Positions 9,593 through 23,103 of a stretch of DNA of 56,417 bases are shown here, piece by piece. Every line of letters starts with the position of its first letter. Positions within the stretch are counted from its first letter, which is position 1. The notes under the pieces are model-generated. The model had not been told where the DNA came from. It was given only the letters and a program-made list of their open reading frames with translations, and did not search any database. Source of the DNA: Ectocarpus siliculosus. Lineage: Eukaryota > Sar > Phaeophyceae > Ectocarpales > Ectocarpaceae. Location of the stretch: the NCBI GenBank assembly GCA_000310025.1, contig FN647768.1, positions 27,851-84,267 on the forward strand. Direction: 5' to 3'. Position numbers and translations under genes: made by a program.

Positions 9593-12500
9593 AGTTAGCT
9601 CCGACCTTTTCCTTCGTGCTCGCTAAAACCTCCCACTCTTGAGAAGAAAATGGAACAGACAGTGAGTGTTCGTTTTCGGTGCTAAGTAAGGCGACGCAGG
9701 GCGGCAGGGCACAACAACGCGACGGGGGAAGCGCGTGCAAGTGGACGTCGATGTCGCAGGCGGCAAAGGAGGAGCTTTCCTGGGTAAAATGGTGACATTG
9801 ATTCACGAGTTATCAGCGCTTCTTGTGGATGGTGTGCAGTTTTTTTCTTCTACGAGCATGTACGTGACAAATTCTCAGTTCGTCCCTGCCGTCGAGTATA
9901 GGTTGTACCACAGAGTTTGAAGCGTCCACCGCTGAGCAATGTCACAATACTTATCCCTAATTTCGTGATTTTTCGTGAGAAAGTTTGGGCTATTGTTTTT
10001 CTTACAATAGCGGGATAGTCTCCATATTTCTTGTTGGCGGGCCCGTACTGCTGTATGCACTTGAAGTATCGTACCCTATTGTCCTAGAACTTGTGCGAAA
10101 ATCTGTCATCATCCTGCAAAAAAGCCCTGTCATCGCTGTACGTCGGTCTTGACCGTGCCTGCTGGATTTTGTGGTGAGTACCACAATTCGCCCAAATAAA
10201 TCGCACGGTTTGTTCTGAAACGTCACGGAACGGTTTTACCCGAGGCCCAACATTCCCCTTCACGGAACGGACCGGATATTGACTAGTGTCGCGGAGCGGA
10301 GCAGTGATTCAAACCGCTCCGCTTCCCCTCACTCCCCGTCGAAATAAACCGCTCTGCTATCTAGATCCCACTCAATGTGTGTTCCATTCCTTTTTTTTAT
10401 TTTTCTTAATATGACACAACGAATCCATCTCTATCATAGAAAATAGTCTGAGACAGATTAGCAATGAATTCAGAGCGTCAGAAAGTACCTGTATGTCTAC
10501 GATTTCCCAGACAGCATATAGGGACATCTCCCCTGTGGGTAACAGGCTCAACAAGACAGTTTGGTAGCTGTCTTGTGTGTCTCATATATGTTATGTTGGG
10601 AAGGTGCAGAAGAAATGTGTTAGGTACTGTTGGGTATAGTCTGACGTTTTGTGTGTGGCACCCTTTTAGTCGTAGGGCATGCAAACTCCCTCAATTTTCA
10701 AACGTGTTTTCAGTGTGGTACGTGTTTCCATTCTTCTCTTTTCTCTTTGAATTGCTGCGTACGTATGAATACCTTTGCCTGATGTTGCTTGTCGTCGCCT
10801 CTGAAGAGGCAGGAAGTGCTGGATGCTGGATACTACAGCTGTAGCCCTCTGTTGGGTTCTGCAATCATTACTCCCGAGTACTTCGTACATACGAATGCAT
10901 CCAACATCATCATCTTAAACAAGGATAAAAATAGTTGTGACGGAATCATCTGTGTCAGCTTGGACAGCTCGGACGGAAGCATCAACAGATGCACGCGTGA
11001 ACAATCCAATACTCGCTGACGACACTGATTGCTATGTACACGTGTACACTGCTTTGTTTGGTATTACACTTTGTCTGTCGTTTGTGTACACCACAAGACT
11101 CCGGTCGGTGCTGTAGTCTACGGTCTGTATAAAGATAAAATAGCGGCAGCCAGGCGCACAGCAGTACGCGGGGTGGAACGAAGAGATCGGACCGCCCCTT
11201 TCCTTGGCACCACAACCATGCCGGCGGGGGGACAGAGGGCACAGGAGGGCCGGCTAATCATGCTGAACATTCCCATTTGTCGGACCGCCTCGCGGGGGAT
11301 TTATCGGCTAGTCTACAGCAGTAATGTCCCATGACGGCACCTTGACCAGGCACTGATAGCGGTCGCAGAGATGAGCTTTTCATCCCCAAAACAACCACCG
11401 CTACTCTACAGAAGTATTAAAAATTTGTGTCTCTATGCGTATGCGTACGTCAACATGGACCTGGCACTTACACTTTGGTTATCACACACCTCCGTCCGTC
11501 CGTCCGGGGGCAGCCAGCTGCCCTCTCAGAAATATTGTGCTTGTAGCGGAAACGCTGTTGGTGCTGCCTGCTGTGCTACCGCCGTGTATTCATGCTCTGG
11601 GAAAGAGGCCTCCACATCGGCGGATAAAAAAAAGGCGGCTGAAGGTGTATGTAGTAGTCTCATCTTCCACGGACCCCACACACCCCCTGTCGCTCTTCCG
11701 GGGGGCAGAAGCCGGACAACAACAACCCGCGCACCGGCACAACTCTTCTCGGCAGTCACAGCAAAAACCAACAGCAGCACCAGCAGTGGCTGCGTGCCCT
11801 TGTAAAAAAAAAAACACCTAGAGAGCGCGGTATCTACATAATAGTATCGTGGTAGAGAAAAACCTCCGCCCCTTGTGAGCATTTAATTACCAACCAAGGT
11901 TTTTGAATAACACCGATTGAAGTGGACACAACAAACAACGGCTGGACCCACGTTTTGATAGGAGGCAACCAGAGAGCAACAAAGGCACACGCGGCTAAGC
12001 CGTGGTGTGAGACGAGGCCGTTTGAAGAGCTCCGAGAAAAAGAGATGCACACCACTTTTTTTTCCCGAGTGATGCCCTTGCCCTCTGGTGCGTCACACGA
12101 GAGGCTTCATGTCATTGCAGAGACACGCCAAGGGCGGCGCTTGTAGGCGCGCGTGGGGATTGAACAGCGACAGGCGCAAACGGCATCCTTGTATGCAGTG
12201 AGCGGTCACCAGAGAGTTTCAGCTGGTCCGCCAGGCACACCAGGCACCATCGATATATGGCCCGCACAACAATTAGCGGTCGACTACTACTGCTGTTGCA
12301 ACAAATATGTATGCAGCACAGTGGTATTCGCTCTGTTTCTGTGTGGTGAAGACTGAAGAGATTTTTCATGCGGGTATCCAGCTCCTTTGGTGACCTCTCT
12401 CTCTTGATAAGGATACATTCCATACTACTCCACAGCTATGAGGAGAAAGGGACGCACGACCACCATTCCCTTGACCTGAATGACATTCCACCGCACTCAC

Positions 12501-13040
12501 CCTTAGTGCAGGCTCCACAGCAGTACAACAGCTCGGCGAGGGAGGGTCAAGACGACCTTCTTTGTCTCTCTTACGACAAATTTCGGATCAGTACAAAAAG
12601 GAGAGTGCACATGCACGCACGCGTGTAAGTCCCTCGAAAACTTTTCAGCGGCCACGCTCCCCTCCCTGCTCGTGCTGCTGAACTCGTTCTATCTTCGTTT
12701 CGATAACTTCAGCTGCAACGGGGTGGAGCACGAGACGGGCGCAGACCAATGGACTGCTGTCAACGCCCGTGGTATTCTTGCAAGCTATATGCTAAATCGA
12801 AGTACAACTCAACCATTGCATGCCAAAATATTTTTTTTTGTTTTGAATCGGTCTACATACTCGTGCAGAGTAGATGACCCCCCCTTGTGGTTCCGCCGTC
12901 ACTATGAACTCCTTGTACTACGCGCCAACTGCCAACATACAGCAGGGCCAGCAGCAGCAGTAGTAAACACAGCATAGCGCACATAAGTTGCGACTAGCGG
13001 AGCACGAAAGTGGCGTGCGTAGAGTCTGTGTGTGTGAGGC
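9593..13040. other. Intergenic region between divergent ankyrin and Nup54 genes
   Basis: About 3.4 kb with no exon I can defend on either strand. It should contain the promoters of both flanking genes. An inverted repeat (GCGGAGCGG at about 10290, CCGCTCCGC near 10314) could form a short hairpin. Open frames of up to about 140 codons here have no recognisable motif and no splice-consistent partner. Confidence 0.5.
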
Positions 13041-16000
13041 ATGGCGTTCCCTTTTGGTAAGCCTGCGGCGGCTCCAGCCTCCTCACTGTTCGGAACAGCC
13101 CCCGCCGCCGGAACACAGGCAACAACAGCAGGATTTGGCGGATTTGGGTTGGGTGCAGCTTCTACACAACAACAGCAGCAACAGGTGGGAGATATCTACC
13201 GTTCAGTTCATATGCGAAATAACCGGGCAAGAGGTTGATGTGGCTATGAGGCACTCCGTAGCCGTAGTTTAAGAGTGGCAATGCATGCACATGCGAGCTA
13301 TTGTTGGTAACTGCCCTAACGGAAACAGCAGTGATCAGGCAGCCCCCCAAACTCGGTTGAGTGTAGGTCTTGAGACCAAATTGCTTTTGCCAGCAGTGCT
13401 GTTGCGCTATGCCAGCTAGCTCCGTTTGTGTGGGAGTACATCAGCGTACTTGTAACGAGTGCACTCTGTAGGTTGTATCGGCAACTCAAAACTACTGCTT
13501 GTCCGTTGTTCCGCAAGGAAGGGTCATCATGCATCCACGGAGCCCCGCTATTTAGTAGCGGCAACCATCCAATGTTGTACAAGGTAAAGCGTGTGACACT
13601 CGTGCAGATGCTTTTCGGGAAGAAACACGCGGCCGTGGTACTCCTGTGCAGCAGACTGCTGTGGTACAGCAATATGTAGTTAGCAACACGAGCTTTGCCT
13701 TTTATACTGATTTGTGCCGCAATGATTTGCAGATAGCCCAGTGGTAGAATACGACAGACCCACACTGACTTCAAATTCCGTTTCTCGCTTGGCGTGCAAT
13801 AGTTTCGGTGCTTCCCTACTAGATTTGTATACAAACGGTCTTTCCCAGAGCATGGTTTCAAACTCGACGTGTCGTGCTTTTGTTTTGCAAGACACAACCC
13901 TTTCGAGCATGATGGCAAACGTAGGCAAGAGCGACAACAGCAGTACTGTAGGCAGAATTCACAGAGGGCAAGAGCTTTGATCTCTGGTACGCCATGGGCC
14001 AGTGAAGACTTTGCCATTGAGACGGTCCTCGAACCGCTGTGGTACCAGAGACACCGTACATTGTCACAAGGCCTCCCTCTTGGATGCGTGCTCCATCAAG
14101 TTGAAAGTATTTAGGAAAACAAAGCACACTACCATGTGTACTATATTTACATGTAGGCAGCAGCAGACAGACCACGTGTACCAGCCAACAACGGCACGTG
14201 TCGTTCGCGTTAAGAGTGTTTATTGTCCTGCGAGTCCGCGGGCTGCTTCAGGCGCTATTTGGCCGATGCTGAGGGTGCCGATGGTGCTTTTGTTTTCGTC
14301 GCCGGTGATGACAGAGGCACGTGCCCTCAAGCAGCTCGTAATAAATCAGCGTTTCTTTCTTTGTGGAAGGAAGCCTTCAGGCAGGGCAAGCATCGGTGAA
14401 GGAAGGACGGTCATATGAAGTAATGCCGGTGATTAAAAACCCACGGCAGTCAAGTACAGCAGTAGTGTCCATCTGTGGTTTTGACCGCGGCTGAGCACTA
14501 ATCCCTGCTGTTCTTCCGCATCTCCCTTAGGCGGTCGGCGCAGCACCGCCGGCGGCAAACGCGGGGTCAGCCTCCCAGAAGGAGTTCGAGAAGCTGTTCG
14601 AAGCTTATGCGGCCAAGAATCCCGCCAATGGCGAGCCCAATCCCAGCTGCAGGATGAAGGTATTAGTCAAGGAACGTTGCGTGATAGGGGTCTTGCGCTT
14701 TTGTGTTCGGGGTTGTGTTGCCTTCTTGTACTGCAGCGTTCAATTTGGGGTCTAAATATACGTGAGCGGATGCATGCGTGATGATTTTATTGTGTGAGCA
14801 CCCCACAGTGGGATAAACAATGTTGTGTTCGTGTACAGCGGACGGTGCGTTTTCCATCTGTGTAACCGACTGCACCAGGTTATTTGTGGTGTAGCAGTAG
14901 TACACTTGTTCCTGTACCACGGTCAGATTGCGGCAGGCCGTATGACAGATGACGCAGCAGGCGCGGCCAACGCTGACGTACCGTGGTAGCATGTTCCATC
15001 ATGCAGAGATTTGTAATGACCATGAATGGCTGCTATGAAGTGCGCGGTTTTGAAGGTGTGAATACGGCCTGGATTAGCGACCTCTTGATCGGCTGATTCC
15101 CTATGCGTGCGCTCCTTGCTGCGACGCTCACGCTCGTGCCGATCGACACCTCCTGTTTGTATTATGTGATGGACGATTTTCGGCCTCCTCGCAGCACGTG
15201 GTGTACAACCAAGTTGACCCAAGCTTGAGAAACTCGTACACCCGCCCCCCGCACATGGACGACAAGACGTGGCAGAAGGTGAGGCGCAGCAGAGACATAA
15301 GGTATATTATAGGCTATTGAAAAGGCGACTATCTGTGAGCAGGCAGCAACACTATTGTGTGTCTGCTTGTGAAATCGAATTTTTTAACGGCATAGCACGC
15401 GCCGTTGTGCAGCCCTTCTCGACGCGACCGTGGCAATGACATCAAACGACCATCCGCGTTTCTGTTCGCAACGTCCGAAGGTCGGCTTCGGTTCGGGAAG
15501 AGGACCAGGTTCTCTCGAGAGTGAAAAACAAACGCAGAAGAGAAACCGAGTGCGCCCAGGGAGACCAAAGTTGCCAGAGCACGTCCCATGATTCAAGCGT
15601 CTTTATTTTTCTGATTCAGCTTGGTTTTCCTGCGCCAACTGGTGCTTCGGTTGCTGTATTGCCTTTGTTGCTCCTCCGAAGGCGGAGGAAGACAACCCTG
15701 ACCCAAGCAAGCTGGCGCCAGCGGCGGTGATCGGATGGGAGAGCCTCAAAGAACGGCTAGTGGGACAGCAGCAGGAAATGAAGAAGATGGCCGAGTTTGT
15801 TGCGGTGAGTGCTAGGAGGCGTGCCTCATGTCGAAGCGGCGCGTTTGCACGTTAGCGGTAACAACGGGACAAGCATGATCTTGCGCGAAAAGTTGACCAT
15901 CAACAAGGGGAGTATCGCTTGTGCAGTGCCTCGAGAATCCGACTGTGTGTTGGGTTTTGTGTTTCGCACGTGTAGCCCAACGTCTCGTTGGAGCTGGATT

Positions 16001-18828
16001 AACTAGCTTGTCGAGGGTATTAGCCTTCACGTGAGTCTTGTCACAAGCTCGCCCGGCATGAGCTGTCTGCCTCTTCTACAGGCTACACGTGCTGCGACCA
16101 GATGATGGTTGTAAGATATGTGTATGTTTGACATGTTTGAGCTCCAGTATAGATACGCAAAGAGGGTGTTTCGCTGCAGCAAGCTAGTTTTCCCTTCATT
16201 TTGCGCATCTTGTCTTGAGGAAAGCTAGGGGAATATAGCTATACCTCATTGCTGTCTTACGGATTACTGCAGGACACGCACTGACACAAGCCTGAGAGCT
16301 CGAGCTCGTATCTTGAATTAGGTATAGCCCGGCCAATGTACTGTACTGGCCTCCTGTCGCTGAGCACACCTGAACTGTGCAGTGATGAATTGCTCCCTCC
16401 CGGCTGCTATTGTTGTTTGAGTTACTTCTGAGATATGTCTACTATGTACCCGCGCGAAAACGTGTCTGTTATGTACCCGTGTGTTCGTATACGGCAGCTG
16501 ATGCAGAATACGACCAGGGGAGGACTTCGGTCGGTGGCTTTAGTGCGGACGCAGATGGAGGCTTCGCGACGCAGGCACCTGGCCCAAGCACATCGCTTCC
16601 TAAAGGTGATCCACTTGACGCAATACAGTCTTGATGGTTGATTTCTGGATGCGTTATTTTGTGTGTTACTGCTGTTTTTGTGAGTTTCTCCTGTACCCTC
16701 GGTGTGCATAGAACTTAGAAGATATCCACACCACGTACCACACACTTTACCCGGTATTCTTCCGCTCAATCACCTTCCATGGAACATACCGCACCACCTA
16801 CTTGGCATTGCTACGAGTATACTAACTATCTTTGCCATACCTTTCACGTGAGCGACTCTCGATTGATTGGCTCATGGGGAGGCACCCTTTTGGTTTTGCT
16901 GCAGAATTTTTACTACCATTCCTCTTTAGCAAGTACGTGCAGGACTTGAAGTGTATCCCTTTTGCCAATAGTCTGAACACTCCGTCAGTTGTTGGATGTG
17001 CCGTACGTACCTGTTGTTGATGGTGCCTCACGCGAGCCCGGCGAGACACGATGCTCACATTCGAAGGAGCTTCTTTCTATTGGATGTTGCCTTCGGCACG
17101 GGAAGCCTGCGTCGCACCTGATGCCTAAGAAGCCGAACTCTACTTTGAGCAAGACTACTCAATCACGTGCCTCAAAACAACAGGTAATAAGGACGGTTAA
17201 TCTCGTCTAGTTCTTTGCAGGTAGTCAAGCTTACAGCCCGGCCACCCCCTCTCGTGTTTACCGTGCAATTGCACCTTGCATTGCAAGCAGCTCCAGCGCA
17301 AGCTGGATGCGGTCCGATGCCTGAACAAACCCCTGAGTGACGACGAGCGGCAGCTAAGAACGAGGCTGGAGGGTGTCCACCGATCCCTGGGCCCCCCGCA
17401 GCAGACGCTCAAGGACCTCAACTCGGCCCTCCTTCAGGTGAGCTTCGACTCCCCAGTGATACCACCTCTTGTTGCTTGGCGTAAGGGAAGTCTCGTTTAT
17501 ATTTGAGGGTGATCCTCCCCACGTTGGCTTGTGCACGGCGGCGGTGCCTTTGCGCAGGCTGAAGCGGAACGCCTAACTTTGCCGCCGCCTCTTGTTTTGC
17601 GCTTGTGGCACCGTTGGATGGATTAACTGCCGCACGCGCTGGGCTCCCGTATGGCACACCAGTGACCAAAAAGGAATGTTTGCACATGTACTTGCTAGCG
17701 GTCCTGTACTCTGGTCTGTGTTGCACGTCGAGAACCACGCACTCGCTCTTGGCGGCCTGGCGTCGAAGTACGTTTTTGTCCCAACCAGTGTCCTCTTGTG
17801 GGTGTAAACGCGATTCTGATCAACAGGGAGAGAGACACATGGAGGAAGTGGAGGAGATCACGGATCCGGAAGAGTTGCGAAGAATTTTCCAGGTGAATTC
17901 CCGCGTCATTGCTGAAACAGCAGCAGTAGTTCTCCGAGTGCACTATAGGATGATGCCGTGCTTACATGGGGGGAACCACAGGGTGCCACAAGCTCACCCA
18001 TTGCTTCAACCAGCTGTTGGACTCACGCACGGAGAGATAAAACTCCTTTGCCCCCCCTACCCGTTTCACACGATCATGGATGGCTCTCTTGTTGCAATTG
18101 GTAGCGTACGACCATGGATGGCTCTATTGTTGTAAATGGTAGCGTTTTTGCGCGTTGAACACCTCTTTCTTCTTTTTGGTTAGCGCGATCTTCGCACGTT
18201 CGACCGTCGGTTGACGCTGGTTGCACCCCCGTGTCTTTGACTGACGGCTTTCAGGCGCTGGAGGGGCAGCGCGAGGGGCTGACGCACTTGATGCGAATAG
18301 TCAAGAAAGACCGCCAAGACCTGGAGGTGCGCTCACAACTTTGTGTTTTCGAATTTTGCGTCATCACGGTCTCTTGTCAGTTTTACCTTGGCTTTTTCTT
18401 GGGGGGTAGAGGTGCCTTAAACCTGTTGAGTCAACGATCAATCTGAGAAACGGATTTCAAAATCATGCTCCAGGTTTTAGATTTTACCTTGTAATGTTTT
18501 GCTTGAGTTTGAGGTTCACCACATGCAGGTATCGTATGTCGGCAACAGTATCTTGGCGGATCGCGGTTGAAATCTATCGTCAAGCCGGCAGCACGCCTGT
18601 CGGAAAGAGCGTCTACTTCGAGTATTGGCTTCAGAAGAATCAGCATCAAGCAAGCAATTTATTTCGCAGCAGCGGCAAGAAACCATTCGCTCTACAGCAC
18701 TTGGAAGTGCATCTCTGAACATCCCACCGAACCCGTCCGTTTGGCGTTGCAATGGTCGATGCTGTCTGCTGCTGCACGTGTGCGTCCAGATTATGAAGAA
18801 GTCGAGGGAGCTTCTCCTCACCCACTGA
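13041..18828 (+). CDS. NUP54: Nucleoporin Nup54
   Basis: Nine phase-0 exons join without a stop: 13041-13184, 14531-14659, 15195-15278, 15682-15804, 16555-16605, 17291-17437, 17827-17892, 18255-18326 and 18790-18828, giving 284 residues. Nup54 is a component of the Nup62 complex in the central channel of the nuclear pore. Residues 1-48 hold four Phe-Gly dipeptides (PFGK, LFGT, GFGGFG) and a glutamine run. The conserved part follows: NPSCRMKHVVYN (human has a similar NPNCR-FYN segment), DNPDPSKLAPAAVIGWESL, then the coiled-coil MEASRRRHLAQAHRFLK and DDERQLRTRLEGVHRSLGPP. Human Nup54 is about 507 residues, so the FG part is short; extra FG exons in the 1.35-kb first intron are possible but I saw none. 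The starts of exons 5 and 9 are the least certain. Exon 1 contains an unused TTTTG/gtaagc donor-like site. Confidence 0.88.
15329..15589 (-). CDS. Small ORF with signal-peptide-like start, antisense within Nup54
   Basis: An 86-codon ATG frame lies opposite Nup54 intron 3. It starts MGRALATLVSLGALGF and continues SSAFVFHSREN. This has a charged N-terminus, a hydrophobic core and a Ser-Ala-Phe junction like the cleavage motif of heterokont plastid presequences. The rest is basic and hydrophilic with no known domain. It could be the first exon of a nested gene, a small secreted protein or a coincidence. No downstream exon is recognisable. Confidence 0.25.
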   Translation of the reverse strand: MGRALATLVSLGALGFSSAFVFHSRENLVLFPNRSRPSDVANRNADGRLMSLPRSRREGLHNGACYAVKKFDFTSRHTIVLLPAHR

Positions 18829-20366
18829 TGAGGGAGGCCTTACGCCCCAAAATGTGTTTGACCGCCCAAGGACTAGGTGACGCCATGACTACCGCAGTGG
18901 ATCAGCTCGGCTCTTCGGCTGGTGGTTTGTTTCAGCATAGTCGCGCACAAGTACTACACGCTGAAATGCAGATTGTGCTCGATGCAGTGCGCTTCGAAGC
19001 GTGCAGTTGTTGAGACCCCAGGTTGTTGATGGTTCGGTATAGCAAAGTGTAGTAGTTTTCGGAATTTGCGCGTTCACGACTTTGAGATGCTGCTGTGATG
19101 AGGTTGGTAATGACGAAAGTCGCGACCAGGGGTGAAAATCCCGCGTTTTCAGGTCGCAGGGCAAAATGAACCCTTGGGTTCTGCACCAAGTTATGTCGGG
19201 CGTTCAACGCATCAGTGACTCGGAATGTAGCGCAAGGAGCGTTTGTGACTACAGTACTACCCTAATGGGTAGCTCTAAATGGACACCCACAGCAGGACTC
19301 GTGTAGGTATTTCCCAAATGGTCACAAGGCACACCGACCACTTGTGTTGCAGCCGTGGCATCATTGCAATGAGCCAAGCGATTGTGGTAAGAAAGAGGTC
19401 GCTGCTGCCGTAGTTCAAACCGGCGACCGCGCGCCTGGTTGAATGACGCAATATGGGGGGCTGGTCAAGACCCATGTGGCCAGCAGTCATCGCTGCTTGG
19501 ATTTGACCAAAATTATTTGAGGTTCCAGCACTGCTCGGCTGTTGTACTTGTTTCTCCGGATGCAATTCCCGCCCACCATTCACACTGATTGCCCTTCACC
19601 TACAACGGCAAGGAACACTGCTTCCAAAATACAAACAAGACGAGCCGTCGCCGTGACTTCCCCCTCCGTGTGTCGTGACGCGACAATAGGCAAAGCAAGC
19701 ATCCAGTTCTACCAAACCCCAACCATGACCCCTTCGTTTCCAAGCCCTCCATTCCGTCGCCGGCTTCAAATGGAAGAAAAAATTCCAACGATGCGTTGCA
19801 GGCGGTTCGCCTCAATGCAATCGCAAGGGTTCTAGCGCTGAAGGTTGGAGCAGCGAGGTCCAGACCACGCTCCAGATATCGCTTAGGCCTGGGTGGAACG
19901 CAACGGTAAATGGCGAGAGAGCGACATTGAGCACGAGCTTCCCAAACGCAAACAAGAATGTCGAGGATACATTTAAGTGTGACGAGAACTTCATCAGAGA
20001 AGCTTTAGCTTTCACAACGATGAGATATCTCGATGTGCAGCCATGGAAAAATGCTCACAAATGTACAGCACGGTGCTCTTCGCTGACCACCCGAGTCGAA
20101 AAAAATCGCGCTACAGGCTGGGTACCTGGTGACACGCGACACGCCTAGAGCAGCTGCCAAAACATCAAATCGGTGCCCCCACTATCCTCAGGCTCGTACG
20201 CTCAGACACGGTTACAGCGAAATTTCGACAGAACCGCCTTTGTTCGTCCCTGCCTGTGCGGTCATTTCACCAAACCACAAAAAAATACCGTAAAATAAAC
20301 AACCGCGCCAGGTACCGCACTGCGGAGTAATCGGGATTGGCCGTAAGGGTGTCTCCAAAGACCCAC
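18829..20366. other. Convergent intergenic region between Nup54 and eL37
   Basis: About 1.5 kb, presumed to hold both 3' untranslated regions and perhaps a tiny last exon of eL37. One candidate is an acceptor at TTTTGGCAG (minus strand) giving a few residues before TAG. No other gene is recognised; several ORFs near 100 codons lack motifs. Confidence 0.45.
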
Positions 20367-23103
20367 CTGGGACGGGCCGTTCTTGGGGGCGGAGCCTCCC
20401 TCGTGGAAGCCGTTCTTGAAGCGGCGGGGGAGGGTCTTCATGCTCCTGGTTTGTTCATTACACGGAATTGTTGCCGTCGCAAACGACGAAACGGAGCGGT
20501 AAGTGTCATCCCGAAATTATAGCGTAGATTGAAGCAATACAAAGTGAGCACTCCTGTGGGCAAAATACCCACTGCTTAACCGCAAGCAAGAGAGCGTGTC
20601 TCATCAACAAAACGTGAGGTGATGCTCGCATCAACGGCTCAAGGTTTGCCATGCACCCTGCAGCGGAGAAACACAGGCCGCTCACGTTTTCTCCTGCGTG
20701 GTACGGAGGCTGTGCTACAAAACATCAACATCGACCCAAAATTCACAAAAATTGGCACCCACAAGCGGCTACATCTGTCGAGCTTAACCACGAGCGCGCG
20801 TACCTCATGCGACCGGTGCCCTGAGTGCGGCGGCGCTTCGCCTTCTCGGACCAGTTGACTGCAACACACGAATTGGTTCCGCACAAACGAAGGAGCAGCA
20901 GCGCGGTTTCGAAACGAATAGGCAACACGTGAGGGAAGGAACAGCATGCCAGTAACGCGAAGCCGCGCGCAAGATGCATGAGTTGCTTGAAGTCGAGACG
21001 ACGGCACCTGCAAGACGACTCAACAGGTTTAAAAACGCACTGCCATGGAGCATTAGAACAAACGACCACGAACCGGGAAAGAAGCGAGACACAGGAACAA
21101 GAACGTCCAGTATTGCGGAACACACAGCTGCAGCCTGCACGGGGGTAAACTCTGGTTCTCGGGCGCTGTTTCCATGCAGACATCAACCGTATCGCTGAAC
21201 CAAAAATGAAATCGTTGTTCGGGATAACGATGAAACCGCGAGTGCACGGCGTGCTTACGGGGCGTCCGGGGATCGGGGCCCCAACACGGATGATAAAACG
21301 CAACAACATACTTGACACAAAAAGTTCTTGGGCGCGATAAAAGCGTTGTAGTAGGTCCGTCATCAAGAAACGCTTGGCACCTTGAGATAATTACTCCTTG
21401 AGTGCATGTGTTGTATCTACGAGAGTATGATTCGAGAGCAACAAACATTCGATCCAGGCGTATCCTCCATCACTACCAAGTCCCCCGCCCACAGCAGCAA
21501 CGCTGTGAATCATAGGCCACCTGTACGCCATGGGCCAAAGATGGCCGAAGCCAACACGATACCGCAAACGAAAACGTATCCGACACATGCTACGGGGGCA
21601 GCAGAAATCAGGCACTCACAGCGGCGCATCTTGGTACCGGGATAGCCGCACGAAGAGCAGACCTTCTTCTGCTTGTGGAAGGAGGTGCGACCGCACCGCC
21701 GGCAGGCCGTGTGGGTCTTGTTATGCCTCTTACCAAACGAGGCCGTTCCCTTCGTCTGTTGGCAGGACGTACGGCAATGACACGGACAAGAATATTAGTT
21801 TGGTGGGTTTGGTTGGGGGTATTGACATATGTGCCAGGACACTTGAGCGAGGGAACACGGTCATGACACGGAGCAAAAATTGCTGGGTTGTTTGGGTATT
21901 GACATGTGCGCCAGGATACTTTGAGAATTTCGGCGAGGCAAACACAGCCGCAGCTCCGACTGCCAAGTTAACCGTGACAGAGCATTCATGTGCATTTCTA
22001 AGAAGAACGGGAACACAAACACTCCTAACCAAACGCACAGGTCTTAGCATGCAAAAGAAATGTCCCTTGTCGTGTGCGCCTTGCTGCAGTACAGGTTCTA
22101 TAAACGATCGGAAGCGGCAAGACTAATGTGGAGCGTGCCCTCGATTAAATAGTCGCCGTGGGGTACTTTGCTGGTCCGAGCTTTTCGACTGCAACAGCAG
22201 TTACAGTAGAGGGCGTATGCGTTCGACTAGAATTATGCAAAGCACTTTGAGATGGGTATGCAACAACTGAGGTATCGTGATACACAGGAAACACGGTACG
22301 AGCGACAAGCTTGCTGCTCCTTCATCGGATATGACAGCAGTGTGGGCTCACCATTAGACTTTTGTTCATTTTGCACAGCAGTAAACGCAAGAGGATGGCA
22401 CACATGCCTAACTTAGACGTCGGAGTCCGATCCGTACTTCTATGTAAACGTTGGACCACACTCATTCAAGACATGCACGTGGCAACGCATCATAGACACC
22501 CGTGTTCCCTTGCAATGTGAATGTTTTGCAGGAGAGCGCCAACGGTTGCTGCGCACGCCGTGCGTGTGGTATGGCATAGTCTTTGCTTGAGCCCCGGGCA
22601 GGGAGGGGAGGCAACAACGATTGAACAGCCCGCTGCGTTTCGCTTGCAAGCTCAAGCATACCTTGCTTTGCCAATCTAATCCTAGCTACTCTGGTTTGGA
22701 AGGCACACCAGGCGGTTCCAGCGCCACCAGCACCTCGTAGCTGGCTCTGTCCAAGCCACTCCTTCCCGTCAGCAGCCAAGCGCCCGGTGGCAAGCATCCT
22801 CACTTGAGGGAGGAGCGTAACCGAGATGAAATCTCACGCAACGAACGCACAACTCTACCTAACAGAACACGACACATGAAAGTAATGAGGACAACCGATA
22901 GACTTGTCCCACTAGCGATCGCGCCTCTTACTGCGTACTCTCCTCTCTTCGGCGTCGTCTCCTTCCTTGTGGTGCCAAGACGGTGACACAGGAGAGCAAC
23001 GTATCCTCTTTGTCAATCCAGAGGAACGCCCAAACTTAGAGCCCTGAGCACGGGCAATCCCGGAGTCACCCACACATCAAGAGTCGAATTGGAACTCACC
23101 ATG
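20367..23103 (-). CDS. RPL37: Large-subunit ribosomal protein eL37
   Basis: Minus-strand exons 21755-21620, 20858-20804 and 20445-20367 join in phase to give the eL37 core. It reads [20 protein letters not shown], a zinc-binding pair [10 protein letters not shown] and CSSCGYPG, then [15 protein letters not shown] and LPRRFKNGF. eL37 is a zinc-finger protein of the cytosolic 60S subunit. The start codon must be alone in exon 1: ATG followed directly by gtgagt at 23103-23101, or by gtgagc at 22354-22352. I prefer the first because its donor is stronger. The model has 91 residues, close to the usual 90-97. After Pro-Ser-Gln at 20367 there is a good gtgggt donor, so a very short terminal exon probably follows; I could not fix it. 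The gene is divergent from eS12. Confidence 0.88.

Noticed and set aside
7787-9626. Plus-strand and alternate-frame low-complexity ORFs opposite ankyrin exon 1 (poly-Leu, poly-Cys, Asp/Ala-rich)
   Set aside because: They are antisense readings of CAG and Ala/Ser-coding repeats; only the 661-codon minus frame splices in phase to the ankyrin exons.
10289-10325. Short GC-rich hairpin, considered as a terminator or small RNA
   Set aside because: A nine-base stem alone is too weak to assign a function in a eukaryotic intergenic region.
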